Source: Pascua guehoae | Lineage: Eukaryota; Basidiomycota; Tremellomycetes; Trichosporonales; Trichosporonaceae | Assembly (NCBI GenBank): GCA_001600415.1 | Contig: BCJX01000001.1 | Coordinates: 111,840-175,839 of the forward strand | Length of the DNA: 64,000 nt | Direction: 5' to 3' | Shown: piece by piece, positions 57,700-64,000 of the stretch | How the letters are laid out: every line of letters begins with the position of its first letter | Numbering within the stretch: position 1 is the stretch's first letter | Translations under genes and position numbers: made by a program | Notes under the pieces: model-generated | Told to the model about the DNA's origin: nothing | The model's input: only the letters and a program-made list of their open reading frames with translations | Database searches by the model: none

Positions 57700-60332
57700 C
57701 TAGGCGAGCATGGGACACACCTGCGCTGTCAGCCGCGACCCCGCCTGCGCTCGTGCTACATACCTTGTGGTAGGCCCTGAGTTCGTCGACGTAGAATCCC
57801 GGGTCGAGCCAGTCTGGAATGTGCCCATTGCCGAGCCATGCCATTTCGTCGTCGTAGCCGTCGTCGCGCTCAAAGTCGTAGTCCTCCCAGCGGGGGTTGC
57901 GGAGGGCGACAAAGGCGTGCTGCGACGAGCCCGGCCAGAGGGTACGGATGCGCGCGTCACCGTACGCGCCGTTCTTGTACCAGCTCTTGCAGTTTGCGGT
58001 GAAGACGGTGCGCCCAAAGTACTTGTCCGTGTAGCGCATAAAGCTGTCGACGGCCGAGGTCTTGATCACCATCGACTTGTAGCCCTCGCTCTGGCACTTG
58101 TTGATCGCCTTGCATGCGTACGCGACCTGCTGCTCCATGAGCATCAAGAGCGAGCCCGAGCCCACTGCCGATTGGGTGTTGAGCAGCAGGAAACTGGGCT
58201 TGTCAGCGAGCAAGACCGAGGGTGTGGACGTCTCGAACGACGCATGACAGGCGCCAGGGAGTACATGGCTACGCACAAGTTGGGCATGTTCGCAGCCGTC
58301 ACAGCAAGGTACGTCTTTGGGTCGTCGCGGAACACGTCCTGGAGGTTGATCCCATCCCGCCCAATGACCGGGAAGCCAGGGACGTTGCTCGTGTCAAACC
58401 CCGTCGCGCAGATGATGGCGTCGAGCTCGTACTCGTTGCCCACCGCCGTCTTGATGCCCTTTTCGGTAAACTCTGCAATCTCGTCCGACACAAACTCGAC
58501 CTGGGCCGTCAGTGGTGAGCGCACGACGGGGGCGGCGCGGGCGACGCGAGCGACGTGCACCACGACTCACATTGTCCTGCACGAGCGCCTCGAGGTATCC
58601 CGGTCCCGGCGTGAGACGCTTGCAGCCTGGCGGAAAGTTGGGGATGATCTTGGCCGCAATCTCGGGGCGCGGCTTGAGCGCGTCCTCCATGTGCTTGTGC
58701 AGCTGCTCGCGCACGGTGATCTGCAACGGGTGGTTCTGGGCATTAGCACCGGTAGCTGGGGGTGTGCAAGACTGTACGCTGCTGGTAGCATCCAACAGTC
58801 ATGACTGCCACACACCTGGTGAGTGACGCCGTGGACCGAGCCGAGATCCCGCTCAATCATGTCCCGGAACCCGCGGTAGTACTCTGGATCCTTGAGCTTG
58901 GCCTTTTCCTCATCCGTAAAGATGTCTGCGTGGTTAGTAACTGTATATGCCGAGGCTGGGCAGCGCACGGTTCTGGCCCTTTGGAGTGTTGGTGCCCAGT
59001 TTCTCGAGCGCGTCGGCCGCAAACACGCCCGCCAACCACGCTGCGACGGGTTAGTACTACCATTCGACTGGGTTGGGTCAGTGATAGCAGACGACCCACT
59101 CGATGCACGCCCAAAGTTGTACACCTTGTCTGCGACGGCCTGCATCTCGGGCAGGATCTGGATCGCACTCGACCCCTGCGTCGTCAGCGCCACTGTCTAC
59201 ATGCCAGGACGTCCGTACCCACCATGCCAATCACGCCGACCTGCTTGCCGGCATACGACACGCCGCTGGCGGCCTCCTTTGCCGCGTCCCACTTGGCCGA
59301 GTGGTGGATGATGCCCTTGTACTTTTCGCGGCCTGGAGTCAGCAGCCACTCGCGGCGTCCAGGCTGTAGCCCAGTCGTGGCACACTCCACACTGGATGCC
59401 ACACTTGCACACTGGGCGACACATACCTGGAATCCTGGGCCACACGGGACTCGACAGCAGACCTGTGGCGTAGCACAAAAAGTCGGCCTTGTCCTCAATC
59501 TGCTCGCCCGTGACGAGGTCGGTGATCTTGAGGCGCCACTTGGCCTCGTGCTCGAGCCACCGCGCCTCGGTGACTTCGTGTTGGAGCTGGGGTGAGCCTG
59601 GTCTCTGGAGTCGTTCTGTGCCAGCGCCGAGGTGACACTGTCCTGCTGTCCGTGCACTCCCACAGCGATGCCTCAGGTACCTGCTCAACACCTGTCCACC
59701 TCGGGCATGCTCTTCACCCACTGACATGACGCGTGTTCACCCATCCTCTCCCCATCCACCACCCCATGTACCTTACCCCCACTAGCCCCGCTGACCATCC
59801 CACCCACTCCAGCACACAAACCCACCTTGATCTGGGGCATCAGCCCATAGTGCTCCACAACGCTGACGAGATACTCGCGAATCTCGCCGCCCGGCGCATA
59901 AAACCGGCTCCACTGCGTATTCTCGCAAAACGAGTACTGGTACGTGCTGCGCGTCAGCCCCCTAACCCTCTAGAATCCCAGTGTCCGCCTCCTGTTCGAG
60001 CTCACTGTGCAGGAATGTCACATGCGACGCCTGCGTAGCGATTGTGGTGCCAGACGCCGCCGACGCCGTCGGCGCGGTCGTACAGCTGCACGTCGGCGTT
60101 GCGCAGGTGCTCTTGCGTGTGGATGAGGAGGTCGATGCCGCTAAACCCCGCGCCGATGCCGACGACGCGCACGCGGCGGCCGTCGGTGATCCCGTGCTCG
60201 ACGAGCGGGGGCGCCCACGAGTAGTCGAGCGTGCTGGGCGTTAGTCGGTGGGAGAGAACCCAGGCTGCGGCCCGGGGGGGGGGGGGCGTCCAGGATTCCC
60301 AGCGGTGCTCACGATGAAGGTTCCGTAACCAT
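57700..60332 (-). CDS. Baeyer-Villiger-type flavin monooxygenase 2
   Basis: Twelve exons join in frame to 578 residues: 60332-60313, 60233-60006, 59946-59826, 59586-59427, 59332-59223, 59175-59100, 59040-58969, 58925-58816, 58735-58571, 58500-58277, 58193-57764, 57720-57700. The FAD motif is VVGIGAGFSG; GVACDIPAHTYQYSFCENTQ follows the isoalloxazine loop. The BVMO fingerprint reads YKGIIHHSAKWD (Tyr for the usual Phe), then VIGMGSSAIQ for NADPH. The C-terminal part has AIICATGFDTSN and MPNFFLLLNTQSAVG. No targeting signal: the last exon gives VCPMLA. Only modest identity to monooxygenase 1, so the two are not a recent duplication. Intron 1 contains a 13-G run (plus strand 60274-60286). Ketone oxidation is expected; substrate unknown. 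Confidence 0.9.
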
Positions 60333-60988
60333 TGTTGCTGGGTGGGTGAGGTGGAGTGTTAGAGTGACGAGGTCGTGGTCTGGGTCAGTGTATTTGTACT
60401 AGACCCACACACGGCATGGTGCATGCTGTCATGGTGCATGCTGTGGTATGCACAAAGGTCGGCAGGGCCAAGATGGGCGGGGCATTGTTGTTGCGGCATG
60501 CGGCAACCAAACTGGCATGGATCCCGTGATCACTGGCGGCCAGTTGTCCGCAATGTGCCATGTATGCTTCTGCCTGCCCATATGCCCATGCCCATGGTGC
60601 TCCACTGGCCCCCACCCCCACTTGGACAGCTCGCTCGCAGCTGGATAGCTCGGCTGGATAAGCCGACGGGCAGGGCGGGCAGGTGACAGAATGCGGGTCT
60701 GCAGAAAGGCGGCAACTGCTCCGCCTCTGGGTACCGCCCAGACGCGTCCATCTGCCGCGGCGACTCCTCCGCCACTGGGACAGTGGGGCCAGGCACCATC
60801 GCATCAGCCGCGGCCCGGAACGCCGGGCACCCACAGCTCGAGAGACCTTGCTTTTGCTGGCCACACGCTGGCAAAGCTGACAATTCCCGCAACTAGGACT
60901 GACCCCAACTGTCCCCAACTGACCCCAACCACTCGAGCCCAGCACAGTCCACCAAATCCCATGCCCCGACCTAAAAAGCAAAGACGCT
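60333..60988. other. Intergenic, 655 bp
   Basis: Promoter of the second BVMO-type gene and 3' side of tRNA-Ser. Contains the duplicated phrase GGTGCATGCTGT near 60417-60440. No gene. Confidence 0.5.
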
Positions 60989-61069
60989 CGACAACGACAT
61001 GACTCGAACATGTGCTCCCAAAGGAAGTTGATTTCGAGTCAACCGCGTTAACCACTCCGCCACGTTGCC
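60989..61069 (-). tRNA. tRNA-Ser(CGA), no intron
   Basis: The acceptor strands GGCAACG and CGTTGTC pair, discriminator G. The anticodon arm GTTGA-CTCGAAA-TCAAC gives CGA. A long variable arm (TTCCTTTGGGAGC) and T arm ACATG-TTCGAGT-CATGT confirm a serine tRNA. It is the only tRNA here without an intron. Confidence 0.93.
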
Positions 61070-63741
61070 CGTACGAGTCAGTCGTGCATAGAAGAGCCGG
61101 GCGCTGGTGCAGAGGGGAACAATGGCGAGGGTCCCAGCTCGTTTGCACCTCAGTTCCACAACTGGAGCAGAGCTCGTGTACTCGTACTCCTGCCAGGCAG
61201 ACGTTCATACGTTTCGACTTCAGCCACGATGACAGCAAAGCCATACGCGACTGTCGACACCGCTACCACGGAAGCGGATAAATGCAGCACCGCGCACGAC
61301 GTACCCGGCCCAGTGGTGCTTGCCCTGGCCTTGACGTGCGAGAATCATACTCGGACGTCCGCTGGCAACTTGAAATCTTGCAGGTGGGCATTGTGCTTTA
61401 GAGTGCTGACGAGGTCGAGATGGTCGATACGTCTTGCGTTGGCGGTGCCGACTAACACGCTCACTAATATCCGCTCTTATGCACACAATTAGCGCCAATG
61501 ATCACTGTAGGGTTGCTGAAGTACAGCAGCTCATACACCCCCGTTGACGTCAGCAACCCGTCCTTGCAGAGTAGTGCCTGCCACCACAACCTCATGCCTC
61601 GCGCTTCTTTCCACCTCACCTCTCACCTCGAGTAGACAGGTAGGTCCGCAAAGTTGTGAGACTGCTACGCGCCCGAGCCTCATAGAGGCAGTCTCATGGC
61701 TTTCCGAACGCAACTGTATATACCGCCATCACACACAGTTCCGACGCGTGACTGACACCACGAGATGGATTTCTCCCGCCTCGTCTACACCGCCCCCATC
61801 CTCGTCAACACACCGCGCCCCCTCCCCTCTACTACGCTCCTGACCACTGCCTCCGACTCGGCAACGTACATGCAACCAATTAAGACACCCACATTGAGCT
61901 CGGTCGCGCACCGTCATGTGTAGGCACAGCCGTCTCCCACCACCCTCGTCTCGAGATCGTAGTCGTTGATGTACACTGTGGATAAGACTACAATTGCCCG
62001 ACCGCTTATGGTACGAGTCACCCTGATGCACTGCTGGCTCGCTCTTTGGGTTGGTGTAGAGTCAGTGTCCATGATCAGCAACACCGGCCGTGCTCGATGT
62101 GGCTGTCTTAATCCCGAAGTACGTGACGTTGACCTCCGGTCCCGACAATCAAGACGACGTACTTGATACGACAGTGTACTCAACCCCTCGCTCCTCGGCC
62201 CACACCCGTCGCAACGCCAACCCAGCACAAGTATCGTCCAACCCCCTCATCTCACAGTGCACACCAGCACTTTGGACACTTTGGACACTTGCCACTTGCA
62301 AGGCCACACACCCCGCCAGTTCGTGCGCCAGCAGCCCGTGTTAGTTGTCCCGGCTACCGTCTTCCTGCGAGCGAGGCTGGGTGACCGTGCTGTGGAAGGT
62401 GTTGTGCGCGGAGGCAGGAGTAGGGGGGGGGGGGGGGGGGGGGGGGGGGGGATGTTGTATCTGTGACGTTTTCGGCGTCCAGGAGAACCGAGACACGGGG
62501 TACGACAAGTGGGGCGGGGACACGGGTAAAGTGGCCAAGTGGGGGACACGGCAGAGGGCACGGGGCCGGACATTGATGAGAGGAGACCATGACAGCCTTG
62601 TCAGTGCATACCCCCATCACAGCCCCCACACTGCTCTGTGCCGGCCAACCCCCGTCGCCTGGGGCACGATGACTGCCCATGCGGGCGGGGTCTCCTCTTT
62701 CCTTTGTGCTCCCTCGCCGTCGGCCCGCTGGCGGCCTAGATTCCGACCCAAGGGCGACGTGGCCAGCACAAAGCCCACCACGCGCCCACCAAGTCCACCA
62801 AGTCCACCACGCGCCCAACAGTGCAAGCCGCCCTGGACCCCGGTATCCCACCCTCGTCGCGGCCCAGAAAGGAATGCTGTTCGCTGTTGGACTGGCCAAC
62901 TCTCTCCCGCGACTGACACGCGGATACGACCGGTATACCAACGGAGGCCATGAGGTGTGGGCGGTACGCTTATGCCTGCGTCAACTGGCCCAGTTAGACG
63001 CGCATGGCGTACACCTCGGGCCGAGGAGGCGAGGCAAGCAGTGGCTGGGGGCACGCCGGCCCCACGTTGGTAGTAGACTCAGTGGTGTGAGAAGCACTGG
63101 GCAATGACGAGTCCTGTCAACTGGTCACCGAGGGGGTAAACCGCCGAGGCCAGTGCCGCTGCCCATGCACAGGCCTAGTGCACGGAACAGGGCGGCTGGT
63201 GGGGCACGCGCAAGGGGGAGCGGGCTGTGTTCTGAACACCGGCACGGATGACCGAGTGGAACCAGTCTAGGGGAATACAGTAGGCGACGGGGGTGTGCGC
63301 CTGGCAGTGGCGACGTGAGTGTCGGAATGCGGCGCGCGACGTTGGGCCTGCCGCTCTGCTAGCCCGCTGCGAGTGGGGCACGCGAGACGGGCACGTCCAG
63401 ACGTGCACCTTGCACGTCGGCATTGCCTCGTGGTGAAGCTCCCAGTCCCGTCTAGTCACGGTCAGGGGGTGATACCGCGCGAGGCAGGTCAGATGGGACC
63501 GCGCTGGGCCGTGGCCCACTGCTCCATTGTCCACTCGGTACACCGCACGACAGTACATACCCACAGACTCGACTAGACCCTTATGCTTTCTCCTTGTCGC
63601 CCTTTTCTCTCTTGTCGCCCTGGTCTCCTTTTCCCTCCTTCGGCACACTCGCCTCCCCCGCGCCCCCAACCCCGCACCCGCACCCGCACCCACCCCCGAC
63701 CCCAACCCCTCCCCCCGCCCCTCCTCCAACCCCCCGCTCAC
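61070..63741. other. Gene-free stretch, 2.7 kb
   Basis: No supported gene. It contains a 29-G homopolymer and several long low-complexity CCA/CCAAG tracts near 62770-62830. Confidence 0.5.
62423..62451 (+). repeat. 29-G homopolymer
   Basis: Uninterrupted G run, the longest of five G or C runs of 13 bases or more in the window. Its true length is uncertain. Confidence 0.9.
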
Positions 63742-63940
63742 CCCCCGCCCATCCCCCCCTCTCGAGAATCTTGGCATTGGACCGATCCCTTACGAGCGCG
63801 AGTAACACGACGCCAATGAGCGGGAGGGGCAGCCACCACGTCTGCTTTGGCAGATTGTTCATGGCGACCACGGCCGTGATGGTGTAGCATACCAGGGAGG
63901 AGGTGATGACAATGCTGAGGTTTTTGCCGTTCATCGACAT
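63742..63940 (-). CDS. Possible first exon of a small membrane protein
   Basis: The ATG at 63940 opens MSMNGKNLSIVITSSLVCYT, a hydrophobic segment, then NNLPKQTWWLPLPLIGVVLL (a second one) and a basic stretch LVRDRSNAKI. After that the frame turns glycine-rich and low-complexity, and a GTGAGC donor ends the plausible exon at 63742. I could not identify a following exon or a family. Two membrane helices are the only firm observation. Confidence 0.4.
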
Positions 63941-64000
63941 GGTGCGTGGGTTTCGGGAGGGTGGGGGTGTTGGAGAGGGGGTCGTGGGGGGTGGGGAGGG

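Noticed and set aside
1..64000. Mobile elements (transposase, reverse transcriptase, integrase)
   Set aside because: No catalytic motifs or terminal repeats found in any frame I read; the gene-poor stretches may hold old, unrecognisable remnants.

Overview
The window is nuclear DNA of a basidiomycete fungus, most likely a tremellomycete yeast of the Trichosporonales type. Almost every gene is cut by short GT-AG introns (about 40-90 nt) with CTNAC-like branch sites close to the acceptor. Most tRNA genes carry short introns. The protein families (a DUF6534 membrane protein, a GH7 cellobiohydrolase with CBM1, a Dal5-type permease, F-box-like repeat-family fragments) also fit. No transposase, reverse transcriptase, rRNA or CRISPR was seen. 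Exon coordinates come from hand-tracing reading frames across splice sites, so boundaries are good to a few bases where the frame closes.

Layout. 1-8.3 kb: 5' part of a secreted PhoD-type phosphatase (-), a gene-free stretch, a many-exon DUF6534 membrane protein (+), tRNA-Asp, a METTL7-like methyltransferase (-) and tRNA-Gln. 10-14.2 kb: a secreted bacterial-type peptidoglycan peptidase (two PG-binding domains plus a VanY-type M15 domain) behind an acidic repeat propeptide, then a cytochrome P450 with a frameshift just after the heme loop. 14.4-22.8 kb: two tRNA-Ala genes, a GNAT acetyltransferase (-), a 13-exon APC permease (+), a decayed F-box-like fragment, a TMEM53/DUF829 hydrolase (-) and tRNA-Ile. 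22.8-33 kb: gene-poor, with one Dal5-type MFS permease and tRNA-Val. 33-38 kb: a GH7-CBM1 cellobiohydrolase (+), then two paralogous small secreted Kex2-type cysteine-rich peptide precursors (-).

41-60 kb is the densest part: an alpha/beta hydrolase ending in SKL, a hotdog thioesterase ending in AKL, a YbaK-type deacylase, a second tRNA-Val, a TauD-type dioxygenase, a Baeyer-Villiger-type monooxygenase (+), a BTB protein, an acyl-CoA synthetase ending in AKL, and a second Baeyer-Villiger-type monooxygenase (-). Three enzymes with peroxisomal C-termini beside two BVMO-type enzymes suggest a catabolic neighbourhood: ketone to ester, ester hydrolysis, CoA activation and peroxisomal oxidation. 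That pathway is inference. The last 3 kb hold tRNA-Ser and a possible first exon of a small membrane protein.

Most notable: the pair of Kex2-type six-cysteine peptide precursors, the bacterial-type muralytic enzyme in a fungal secretory precursor, and the peroxisomal/BVMO neighbourhood.
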